Of a stretch of DNA of 64,000 bases, positions 34,377-44,724 are shown one piece after another. Source of the DNA: Lineus longissimus (Eukaryota; Nemertea; Pilidiophora; Heteronemertea; Lineidae); assembly GCF_910592395.1 (NCBI RefSeq), contig NC_088322.1:10845431-10909430 (forward strand), in the 5' to 3' direction. The notes under the pieces were generated by a model. It saw only the letters and a list, made by a program, of their open reading frames with translations, ran no database searches and had not been told where the DNA came from. Position 1 is the first letter of the stretch; each line of letters starts with the position of its first letter. The position numbers were made by a program, and so were the translations under genes.

Positions 34377-34860
34377 TAGATAGATACTTTATTCGTGACA
34401 TGTCACAGATAAATACACAGGACAATTATAATTGGTGTGAACATAAGCAAAGAATGGTGCTAACAAAAAACAAACACACAACATAAAAACCTATACCGCA
34501 CACAGGAGAAATCAGGTGAGAAATAATGATATTATAATAAACACAAGAAGTGAAGTATATTATTGACTTGTTCTCTTTCTGCTGGGTTAGCATCCCTGTA
34601 CTCGGCGAACTCACGTATGGCACGCGCCCGCCGACGAAGGTCTTCGTCAGGCATGTATATATTATTGTAGCCCACTTTTCACCGATGGCCACTCCGAGTT
34701 CCTGGTGCGAGTTTTCAAATTCACGGGACGTACACTACAGCATATGGTGTAAACATTTTATTCCGAACGACATCTTATATATATCCGTTCCTCAGACCGG
34801 TCAGCATGGCACTCTCTACAAAACAGTCACCGCCTCATAATATACTAACATATTATATAA
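34367..34860 (-). mobile_element. Possible LINE/SINE 3' end with GATA-type tail
   Basis: On the minus strand this ends AATAAAGTATCTATCTATCT, a tail seen on many invertebrate LINEs and their SINEs. Upstream is a small minus-strand frame from ATG 34654 to a stop at 34532 (40 residues, MPDEDLRRRARAIREFAEYR), basic at first and then acidic, of unknown function. Confidence 0.45.
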
Positions 34861-35744
34861 TAATGAGAGTACACGAAAAGAGGGCGAACCCTTTAGTAGG
34901 CCCTATTAACACCCGGAAAGCTAAATATAAACTATTTACATTTTGAGACGATTACATTATGAATGGCACAAGGATTGAGATGAAGTGTGTCCCTGGGTAT
35001 ATTGAGAGCTTGAGATAAAAATGTAATATTATTTGAAACTGAAGAACCGCTGCCTCTGAGCGCGAGGTTTCCTTAGAGTTTGATAAGAATGTTTGAATGG
35101 TTAATTAATTTTGAATTTCACTAATTTTGCATTGTTGTGATATTTGGACATTGCATATTTTGAATCTTCATTTTAATTTTGCCATAAATTTGAAAATATC
35201 AAGCCAACTGCAAAAAACCCATCAGTATAATTCACGAAATATCATGGCCATAAACTGAATATCTTTGAAGTTATTAACCCTTGAAGCTTGGCGCGTTTTT
35301 TATCAACTCGTTATGGCAGATATGGCTAAGAAGCGAATTGTGATGATGATGCAGATATACTTACGAACAGCAGAACGATGCTAAAAAACATGCAGTTTCG
35401 TCAGCATTACAGCAAGAACGTGCACCGCTCCGAGAAGTACAGCATCTTAAAACTGTTGGGAAGAAAGTATAATCGGAATGTGGAATGAACATATGATATA
35501 TAATGAGACAATAGTTTTCAGGCGAGTTTTCGTCGATTAACCATACAAATCTTGATGGAGCAACTCACGTAAGTCTCAGTCCACTGAACGTTGCACCACT
35601 AGACGAAAGACACTCACTGCTTTTTGGTTCACCGGAGGGGAGTCTTTACAATACAGCAGCGTCCGTCGTCATCTGTATCCTTACAGCGGCACGTTTATCA
35701 ACCACTAAAGCTATGAACTTTCAACTTTGTACACACGACCCCCA

Positions 35745-36235
35745 CGGTCAGGCCACAAGTGGAAATATAAAAAGTGTGATATCTCTCTTATAAGTGACTT
35801 GTTTTTGATGAAATTCTTATTGTAGGTTTTTCTAGCAAGGATATATCAAATATTTTACGGGTTTATGTGCATCATATAACCTCGGTCACCAAATTTCGGT
35901 CGATCTGATTCTCGACTTGGCCACAAGGGGACAAAACTAAATGAAACGGCCAGGAGCCACTGTGCTAACCGCATAGATATTTGGTGGTTAGGAATTCATC
36001 GTGGTTAAGAAACATGCTACATGTAAAGTATACAAGTCAAGTCAAATTCGAGTATGACATGTATCCTTGCTTGGAGTACCTACCATAAAAAATCATCAAA
36101 AACAGGTCACTAATAAGCGAGATATTTACTTTTTACCTTTTTTCGTTTTGGCCTCCTAGTGGCCAAATCGAGAATCAGATCGGATCAAAATTATTTGCCG
36201 TGTCATTTCTATAACTTATACCCAACTGTCAAAGG
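35745..36235. repeat. Long imperfect inverted repeat
   Basis: The arms at about 35750-35945 and 36035-36235 are inverted copies. Shared strings are CGATCTGATTCTCGA, TTGGCCAC, GTGAC(T/C)TGTTTTTGATGA and GCAAGGATA. The segment order differs between the arms, so rearrangement or tandem units are likely. Confidence 0.6.
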
Positions 36236-37705
36236 TCCAACTTATTTTATTTTTCATGAAGGATAACTTAGTTGATCAATCGCTATTTTTAATCACGTTG
36301 TCGTCTATAAGCCCAAAAGGTACAATTTGTTCTAAGTTTGTTTCTATATTGATAATAATCTAATGTTTTGCGTATCTACTCTAAAAAGGATCCATGGCCG
36401 TCGATGCCCTCTATCCCTAATGTCAGCCAGGATTGCAAGCAAGTATCAAAATGTCTGTCACCAAAGTTTTGTCTCTGAGATTTCATTGTATCAGTTGCTT
36501 CATTTAAAACTAACAGAGGGTAAATGCACTTACTTCCAGGCTGAATAACGTGACAGGAGGATACATGGGATAGTATCCATACGCTTCCTTCTTGCATACA
36601 GCCATATTACAATTATGGTCTTAACAACTCGATTTTATATCGGGGAATCATTCTCTATCAAGCTGTCGCATGTGACCAACAATAGTTCATTCGTTTTTCA
36701 ACACCCATATTCGCGTACAACCAGGTACGACCACAAAATCCTGTTCATAATGGCCCACCTTAGAATTGTCGGGCTGCTAAATAAATGTCGGTGGGCCCGT
36801 AAACCAAAGAATTGAATATACTTTTTGCATGGAAACGCAATGTTTGTTCCTTTGATAGGCGTGCCCTGCATGTTTTGCTGCTTCAAGCTTTGTTCAGCTG
36901 CTGTTATATTAAACCATTGCACTAACCTGCAGATTCGGCTGTTATGCATGTACTTGTTAAATGTGTTTATTTGTTGGTTGTAGATTGGGTGATTTCAAAG
37001 TCAGTTTTAAGATGTGGGTTTTAACACCACATCCTACACTAAAAATATTGATTAGACCAAAAATGAAATCATGCTTGGTGTTAGTGTCTTAAACACTAGG
37101 TGTTTTAATCCCGTTTCAAAGTAGGTCTTAAACTAGGAACAGGGGTAATCTCTGGTAAAACTAACACCAAGTTAAAAACATTAATACTAAGAAACATGTG
37201 CTTCTCTGGTCTCTTAGCGTCTTGCTAAGAGATTTTGGGATTGTTGTGGTTGTTGTCTTTTTCCGATGTTGCCTTGAGCAGAATTTTCTCGGTTGACATG
37301 GCTGCCCGTTGAACATAGTGACGCTCCTCCGCTGTCGATTACCATCATCATTCAAAACTCCAGCTAGAACTTCTTGGTAGGGCACAAATTTCATCTTCGT
37401 TACATTAATTTAACACCAACTTTGAAATGTCGCCGGTGTCCCAGTGGAAAATGTCCCCAGTTGAAATTGTCCCCGGATACTAACAGCTAGAGGTGAAAGT
37501 CCGGGGGTCTCCAAGTACTAGGTATGAAAGTCCGTCGGACATTGACCTCTAGTTCTTATTGTTCACTGAACATGGACTAAAGTCCAATGTGGACACTGAT
37601 TCCTTAGGAGTTAAAGTCCCTTTTTTTCTGTGGGTGATTTAGAAAGAAGAAGTGAACAAAATAACATATTTTCAATTTGACTGAGTGATTTATTTCGATA
37701 ATGAT

Positions 37706-38601
37706 TTACATCATTGGTTCCTCGGCCGTAGAACAACCAGCCTTTGGTTCGTTGCGAGTCTCCGCATCCCCAGCATCACCTCTCACCGAGCCATTGTCTT
37801 CAACTCGTTCGCCGATCCTCGAAACAACCCGATACCAGAGTATCCCTTTGTCAAGCTGAAATAGGAAGACTAGATAATATACGGTATCCGATTCGTCAAT
37901 GAACAGACACATGTAACTGAGCATGTTTTACTCCATGAAGTCAACACTACTAACTTAAATTATAATATAGTTCTGACGGCCCTCAATTTTAATGTGATAT
38001 ATTGGAAATAATGTGAAGTGTACGTCTTAGAGACCACCATTCCAAGGTATAACTGTCCCATAGACTACCACGCCTAGCAACTAATGTCTCATGAGACACC
38101 TATCCCTAGGTTGGACAGTCCATTGGACATCAGTAACCGTGTTCACATTCCGGACACATTCATAACTAGAGATAAGTGTCCAATGAACTTCTATTCCTAG
38201 CTACGAGAGACATTGAATGCCGCGTTCAACATCCGGGGACATTAAATCCTAGGTATCAAGGTCCAAAGGACTCCTATTCCTAGAGTTAAAGGTCCGGACG
38301 ATTGAACACAGAAGCCGATTTTAACCACTCTATTGGCTGAGATTCCAATTTTTTCCAAATCTAATTCATTAAAAGGGAGAACCTGGATAACTCAATCAAA
38401 TGCACTATAAAGTAAAACGCCTACCTTGTAGTTTTTTAGTGGCAACACGCCGAAGAACTCGCTTCTGGTTTGCATTTGCTTTAGCGGGGTATTTTCTAAA
38501 CGACAAATACCAAAAACATCCACTGGAGAACTGATGTTTCTCGGCCGTTTTGCGCGTGTCCTCTCCATTTCGAATGGCAGAGCATTGGCTAGGCGGAGCA
38601 T
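37706..38601 (-). CDS. Possible two-exon mini-gene inside a transposon
   Basis: Exon 1 (38601-38425) opens with ATG and encodes 59 residues ending PLKNYK at a GTAGGC donor. Exon 2 (37855-37706) follows a CTATTTCAG acceptor, keeps the frame (phase 0) and adds 49 residues ending AEEPMM before the stop. AATAAA lies at 37694-37689, just past the stop. The 108-residue product is basic at first (RTRAKRPR) and acidic towards the end, with no domain I recognise. A start, matched splice sites, a stop and a poly(A) signal in order suggest a real transcript, perhaps a captured host fragment. It could also be chance. Confidence 0.4.
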
Positions 38602-38752
38602 TTTATAGCCACTTTTGATAGTACTTACGCAACAAAAATTGTGTTATTAAGATGACGAAATTGTCATATGAACTAAAGAAAAAAAGAGAGTCAATCGCAC
38701 CGATACTTACCATTGTATTATATTAGTACAGTACATGTAATCAAAAAAGAAA

Positions 38753-38826
38753 CTCGCCACGGCGTATTCGATCCACAAGACTCTCAACCATGAACCAGGC
38801 ACTGTTCCACTGCGCTATGAAAGCCG
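38753..38826 (-). ncRNA. tRNA-like sequence (possible SINE head)
   Basis: On the minus strand, TAGCGCAGTGG fits the RNA polymerase III A box and GGATCGAATAC resembles a B box about 40 bases on. The anticodon stem does not pair, so it is not a working tRNA. Confidence 0.3.
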
Positions 38827-39477
38827 ACGGAAAATGACCCGATCTTTAGCCTACCTATTCCTACAATCAAAGACCATGTCACATTACGCGACTATTTATA
38901 TAAGGAACGGACATTCTATGCGTGGGACTTTATGCGCTGTTACTGCTGTAAAAGCGATCAATGTCCCTAGTGGCTAAAGTCCGCATGTCCCTATATAGGA
39001 CCAGGGATAGATGTCCGATGAAGACTATTATCACCAGGACCCCACTCGCTAGAGAGCAAGGTCCTCCGGACCTTGCTACCAGGGGGACTTTATCCGCTTT
39101 CACACCGGTCTTAATGCCAAAAGCATTTGTGTTAGTGGTAGTACAAAATGCACTGCTTCCTCTGAGACTGTAACACCAAGCTGGGATTCAAACCACAATA
39201 CTTGGGTGTTAGTGTAACTCTAAGATTTATTTTGAAGTGAGATAATAGTAAATCTAGGTGTTAAACTAACTCATAACCAGATTTCAAATCCAGTGTTTTA
39301 GAGAGTATTAGTGTAAGTGTTTCACTCGAAAACGATAAAACCAGGTTTTAGTGAAAGCTAACACATAGTAATAAGTTTTAATCAGACTCCAGGACTAATG
39401 GCTACAGATTAACACTGACTCTAACACTAAATCTCAGTGTTTAATCCAATACCGACTTGAAATCACCCATTGTATAC

Positions 39478-40744
39478 TGCAGATGACACGCATAAACATT
39501 ACCCGAGGTGAGCACATGGTCCCTGGACCATTTAATTTTAACAGCCTTGTAACGATTAGCAATGTAGTTGAGGTTATACTATGCGCTATCTAGCGCAAAT
39601 TATAAGAAATGAAGACTAGACATAGTGTTCATCATGGAAAAAAGCGAAGATTCGTAAAGATATGACTGATTGCTTCACAATTATCTGAAGAAAGCGATTA
39701 CCTAATTCTTAGTGAGACCTTTAAGTGTATTCCTTAAGGTCGCTCTATAGTCAAGGGGTTTTCCCCAAGGCAAGCACATTTCATCTTTGGAGTGTAACAT
39801 AACGAATCATAATTGCCTAGACTCTGTTCGCCGCATTTAGGCAGAGTCAGCGCTCAAGGAACTTTTATTGATGCCTAACCGCAACCCTGAAATGTGACAG
39901 CAATTATAGGCCTTGGTTTTCAATGGTCCGCTGATTTGCGCAGAATATTTCGAAACGCACTCTTGTGGGCTCGTGTTGTAAATAGTAAACAAACCGACGT
40001 GAATGATAAAGTTTCAAAATGTCAAGCAGTTTTTCTCCACTTTTATACAACATTTTTTTAAATTTTGAAAATGGAAATGTGCTGTTAACCAACTGGAGCT
40101 TGTCCGTATAACCGCGGATTTTGGGTTTTTCAAATAAAATTCCGCGAAATTTCCGAGATAGAGAATTATGTGGAGTAAAAGCTATACTTTGTTAAGAATA
40201 TGCACACTAAGAATGTTTTTTAATAATCGGCGGTTATACGGACATGCGCTAGGAATGGCTTCGTCCTTTCCAACAGAGTATGCTTCGACGCCACATAGTA
40301 TGTTGACATAAAATTGATCAAGGTGATTTTTTTACCTTCCCAAAAAAGTCTTTTTTCGGGGTAATCCAGAAATATGATCCAGTTATTTAGGGCGAAAGTT
40401 CACTGAGATGCTTAATACATAACGTACCGTACCATTTTGTTTTGAATAATTGTTATCAATGAACTATCACGAGTTGGGCAGTTTTGCGCCTCGCATGGGT
40501 ATAGATCGACCTTAATGTTGTTACTGACCTGGTCTCATAGCCATAGGAGGATCATTGGGGCTTACTTTATCACCGTCACACTTGCAATCCAACGTGACCC
40601 CATTTTCATCCTTGTGTGACACTGAAAAGAAAAAATGCACGTACTAAAACATATCCCCCCCCCCCAAGCATCAATCAAAGTGTATGAAAGTCATGAATAT
40701 AAGAACGAGAGAAAGTCAAAGTCATGAAACGTTAACTTTATGCA
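39478..40744. other. No gene seen
   Basis: This has a C run at about 40657 and no supported frame. Confidence 0.4.
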
Positions 40745-40750
40745 CCCATC

Positions 40751-41105
40751 TATGGCTGGCGCGAGTGGACAAATTTCAGAATTATGCCACGGCATAAATA
40801 TAAATTGTGGTCCACCATGAATCAACCAATCAAAACATTGAATCTCGTGAATTATGCCGCGGCAGAATTCAGAATTTATTACACGGCATAAATAGGGATT
40901 GTGGTGTGGCATAATTACACCAATGAGAAAGTGGCAATCGTTTTATTCATAGTGCGGCATAAATGACACTTCCGTCCACAATTCCTATTTATGCCGCAGC
41001 ATAATTCACGAGATGCGATGTTTAGATTGGTCGATTTATGGTGCACCACAATTCCGATTTATGCCGTGGCATAATTCTGAATTCTGTCCACTCGCGCCAG
41101 CCATA
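40751..41105. mobile_element. Palindromic MITE with 6-bp duplication
   Basis: The arms of about 150 bp start TATGGCTGGCGCGAGTGGAC at both ends. CCCATC flanks the element exactly (40745-40750 and 41106-41111). Repeated ATTATGCC(A/G)CGGCATAAAT palindromes fill the arms. The length is 355 bp, with no coding frame. The superfamily is not assigned. Confidence 0.85.
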
Positions 41106-41768
41106 CCCATCCAGGTATTGGTATTGTCTGAGGATGTTCGAAATCCTAAGAGTATTGGTATCCTACAAGCATTTCCCTTCTCTGATTGTCATAAAAGGGC
41201 TTAAATCACCACTCCTGTGGTTGAGATAGCTGACAAAAAGGCTTTTGGTCTTGTGTTCTTCAAGGGTTCGACCAATTATTACCCAGGATTGAGTCAACCA
41301 CAGAGTCTATCCCGAGGTCTCTGCCTACAAAAAGATCTGTACATGCACCTAGGTTTACATGTATGTGTAGATGCAGCAGATTAGGTCATAGCATCAATCC
41401 GGGATATACCATGCATCTAGCGTTAAGGGGAAGTTTGACGTGCTGAGGGGTCTGCCGCGCTGTTAATGAGACCTTAAAGCTGACGGGTCAAATATACATT
41501 CCCGAGTACGGCCGAAGCCGAGTCCTCGGGAATGTTCATGATCGCCGGGTATACAATGCATGCTGATCTCGGTCTGCAGACAGGGAATTTTCTCAAGAGT
41601 CAATAGAATTTAGGTTATTATCTAAAGGGACCATATCAGCCATTGCCTTCTGGTTTGATTTGACGAAAACTAGGGGAGCTTTTTCAGCAATTTTGATGAA
41701 TATATAGATATATATTTTATGCCAAAATCAAGAGATTGCAACAGGTTGACGTTGTGTGCCTAACTATA

Positions 41769-42453
41769 CAGGGTGTGTCAATAAAAATGGAACAGTTGCT
41801 ATTTTGCCAAATATTTACAATTCTAGGATAGATATGACAAATGCATGTAGGTCATATTATGCGTATGGATCTTAGCTTCAAATTGACACCATTCATGTTT
41901 GAATAGCGTTCCGTATGGCTGGACAGGCACTGCTTAAACAAAATGGGCTAAAATCCCATTTGTTGCAGGGTGAGGATTACGTTTGTATTTGGCGCTCGGG
42001 GTCTTATTCATTGCATAACATTCATAAGTAATGCCGAGATGGTAGGACATGTATTGTAATGCATATGTGCATGATCAGGGGCAGCTAAGATCACAGGAGA
42101 GTTCCTTCATTGTCACTGAATATGCGCACATGGGAAGTTTGGCAAGCCATCGCCTTTCGGGTATCTCAACAGACCTGTCCCATCTAGGAAAACCATCCAC
42201 CATTCACTTTCGATAGGAATGATTCGTGCCAAAAAATGACATTATGACTCGGACTTTGTGGCAATAGAGTGTTCATGATCGGGCCCGTGTTCTTTGAACG
42301 GAACGTAAACGGCGAACATTACTTGGAAATGATAAACCTTGAGATCATTCCAGTGCTTGATGCACATTAGGAGTTTTGGTGATCTTCGGTAGGCTCAGTA
42401 TGGTGTCCCTTTTCAATACCTGGATCAAGTGACAACGATTTTCCTATCATCTG
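41769..42453 (+). pseudogene. Decayed mariner-like transposase relic
   Basis: This begins TA-CAGGGTGTGTCAATAAAAA, a mariner-type end. At 42269-42370 the plus strand reads GPVFFERNVNGEHYLEM and then IIPVL, which fits the transposase stretch before the last catalytic motif. Stops and frameshifts surround it. It was cut or overgrown on the right, where the minisatellite begins. Confidence 0.6.
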
Positions 42454-42614
42454 GGGGTGTCTATCAACCTAAGACCTAAGACTCTATAAAACTAAGACCC
42501 AACTACAAAACTAAGACCCAACTACAAAACTAAGACCCATAGGACTATAAAACTAAGACCCGACTATAAAACTAAGACCCGACTAGAAAACTAAGACCCA
42601 CTAGAAAACTAAGT
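42454..42614. repeat. Minisatellite, same family as 29112
   Basis: GGGGTGTCTATCAACCTAAG is followed by about eight units of CTA(C/T/G)AAAACTAAGACCCAA type. Confidence 0.85.
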
Positions 42615-43600
42615 TCCTGTGCCTTCAATCAACCTCAAACAAACCAGTAGGATTGATGTGCAAAATGTTTCTTGTTTGGGTTGGAATCCGTTATCTTAGG
42701 ATTCGAGTCACCCTTGAATTCACCACTTATGATTATATAATAATGCCTTTTATACAATACTCAGCTCTGGAATTTCCAATTATAGTCAAGCTACAGTTGC
42801 TAATGGTTATACAACATTATACACAACACTGACTTGTCTCCAAACTACTGTGAGAACATTGTATTGCAACTTGACACACAATGTCTCGAGATTACAAGTA
42901 AGCAACTCTACAGACTGACTGTCAAAAAGATAGGATTAATGAAAGATTATGATGGAGTGTTTGAAATCATAAGACAAATACTGTGGTATCATTTTCAGTT
43001 GCCCAGTTGTCAAAAATCCAGAGCGAGTCTATTTACACCTGCAAATGGGTATCTGAGATGATCCACAGGTAATTCCGACTATCATCTGTAAGAATAATCT
43101 TAAACATAGTGGGCACAAAGTAACTATTGAGATGGTCCCTCATAGCCCAGAAATTTATAAACTAAATTCTATTGACTCTTGAGAGAACCCTCGGTCTGCA
43201 GACCGAGATCAGCACGCATTTTCTGCCCGCCGATTCATGATGTACATTTGGATATTTTGCTGAATACACTCATTATCCCCTCTTATTATAGGATATATTT
43301 GGGGTCAGTAACAAATATTGAATAAATCAAACAGTCTTTCAGGTTCACAATCTTTCTAATTATGACAAACAAAAGAATTTTTATGGTGCAAGGAATAAGC
43401 AAAACTGCTAATATTTCTCTGCCCAAAACCTTATCAATCCGTGAATATGTGTCGTTGTTAGGGCAAACTAGCATTTTGAAGAAAAAAAAAACCTATAGTT
43501 TCTGAGTAAATGGTGATTTTATTTGCAGCTTTTCAAACTTTTCCAATGAGTTGTGAAAATGAGGTTTTGAAAAGAACCAGTTTTGAACCCACCTTGCACT

Positions 43601-44715
43601 CGGACACCTTAAACTAAGAGCCAAGAGCCAAGAGCCAAGAGCCAATACTCTATTTTAGAGCCAAGTGCCGCCAGGAAAGCCACGAGCAAAGGGAAAATAT
43701 AGGTAAATGAATATAATTATTATCTTTGGGAGCCCGAGGCCCACAGGTGCTAATGAAGTTTAAATAAAGTTTTTTTGTAACCGTTTATGACGTTGTAAGA
43801 CACCGCCACCTGGATAGGGGTTGTCTGCAGCCTGGATTTTTATCTTACTATCGTTACGCCGTCTCTACAATACGGTGTACACTGTGCCTGCACTTCATAT
43901 ACTCTGTGCAGTCACACGTGTTTGTCATTCGGGCCAGGCAAAATTAAGTTCTTAAATGGACTCTAAGGGTGTTAATTTTTGGGGGCACTGGCTAGTTCCA
44001 CCATCCCTGATCTAGATGACTCCATCATTCCAGTGCCTGAAACTATGAGGCGCCATGTGGGAATTAAATTATTTGACGAAATTATTTGAAATAAGCAAAT
44101 TATATCGAAATAAATGAGTGAACGAAGTCAAGATTATTTCCAAACCATAAATTTGCTTATTCCAATTGTATTCAAACCATTTACTGTTCCTATCGATATT
44201 GTTTCAAACAATGAATTTGCTCTCTTTTGATTATATTCATCCAATAAAACAACGTAACTTTATTGTTTTCAAATAATACATTTTCTGAATATCCGTGGTT
44301 TCAAATAATCAAACTGTCTCGAAATGATGGTTTGTTAAATAATCAAAATTAAAAAAGTCCTGGTTTCTCAAACCAGGAAATTGTCCATTACATTGGATGA
44401 TAAACAATCACGCACAAAATCATTATTTCCAAACCATCACTTTAACACACTGATCGTTTCAAATCATGAAAGTATGCACGAAATTATTTGTATACAATCT
44501 AATTGTACTCATCTAATGTTGATTATTTGCATCCCAGCAACGTTTTTTCAAACCATGAAAACGCGAACTCTGATTGTTTCCATCCAATCACTTTCAAAAG
44601 TCATTGTTTCCATCCAAGCAAAACTACGTTCATGGTATGCGCACATGGTTTGCGCAGTAGACGAACTTAATAAAACCCGTGGCTCTTGGCTCTTGGCTCT
44701 TAGTTTAGGGTTTCC
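43601..44715. mobile_element. 1.1-kb TIR element with near-perfect 9-bp duplication (Mutator-like)
   Basis: The left end CGGACACCTTAAACTAAGAG and the inverted right end GGGAAACCCTAAACTAAGAG run into tandem AAGAGCC heptamers on both sides. The flanks CCTTGCACT (43592-43600) and CCTTGTGCT (44716-44724) differ by two transitions. The right half of the interior (about 44080-44620) is a degenerate array of GTTTC(A/C)AA(A/C)CATGAA-like units. No transposase was seen. Confidence 0.75.
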
Positions 44716-44724
44716 CCTTGTGCT

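Larger units (their letters stand above)
37433..39108. mobile_element. Nested TIR element with GTCC/GGAC arrays
   Basis: The left end CCGGTGTCCCAGTGGAAAAT and the inverted right end CCGGTGTGAAAGCGGATAAA share 15 of 20 bases and then GTCCCC. The regions 37440-37630, 38030-38310 and 38960-39090 are degenerate arrays of about 36 bp with GTCC, GGAC and ATTCCTAG blocks. I found no target duplication. The non-array interior holds a possible spliced gene and a tRNA-like stretch. Confidence 0.6.
36986..39469. mobile_element. 2.5-kb TIR element with satellite-like ends
   Basis: The ends are TGGGTGATTTCAAAGTC on the left and TGGGTGATTTCAAGTCGG inverted on the right. The flanks TTGTAGAT and TTGTATAC agree at six of eight bases, a possible worn duplication. 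The terminal 200-300 bp on each side are degenerate arrays of GTGTTAAAAC/GTTTTAACAC motifs. Inside lies a second inverted-repeat element (37433-39108). The minus-strand frame 37394-37161 (77 residues from an ATG) lies between the two left ends and is unrecognised. Confidence 0.7.
41527..43245. mobile_element. 1.7-kb composite bounded by long inverted repeats
   Basis: About 100-120 bp at each end are inverted copies. Shared strings are TGCTGATCTCGGTCTGCAGA and CTCAAGAGTCAATAGAATTT, with CATGATCG/CATGAATCG further out. A decayed mariner and a minisatellite lie inside. Just outside the left end is a hairpin (CATTCCCGAG ... CTCGGGAATG, 41498-41534). The target duplication was not found. Confidence 0.7.

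Noticed and set aside
40691-41229. Several 60-75-codon frames on both strands
   Set aside because: They are readings of the palindromic MITE arms, and they mirror each other because the arms are inverted copies.
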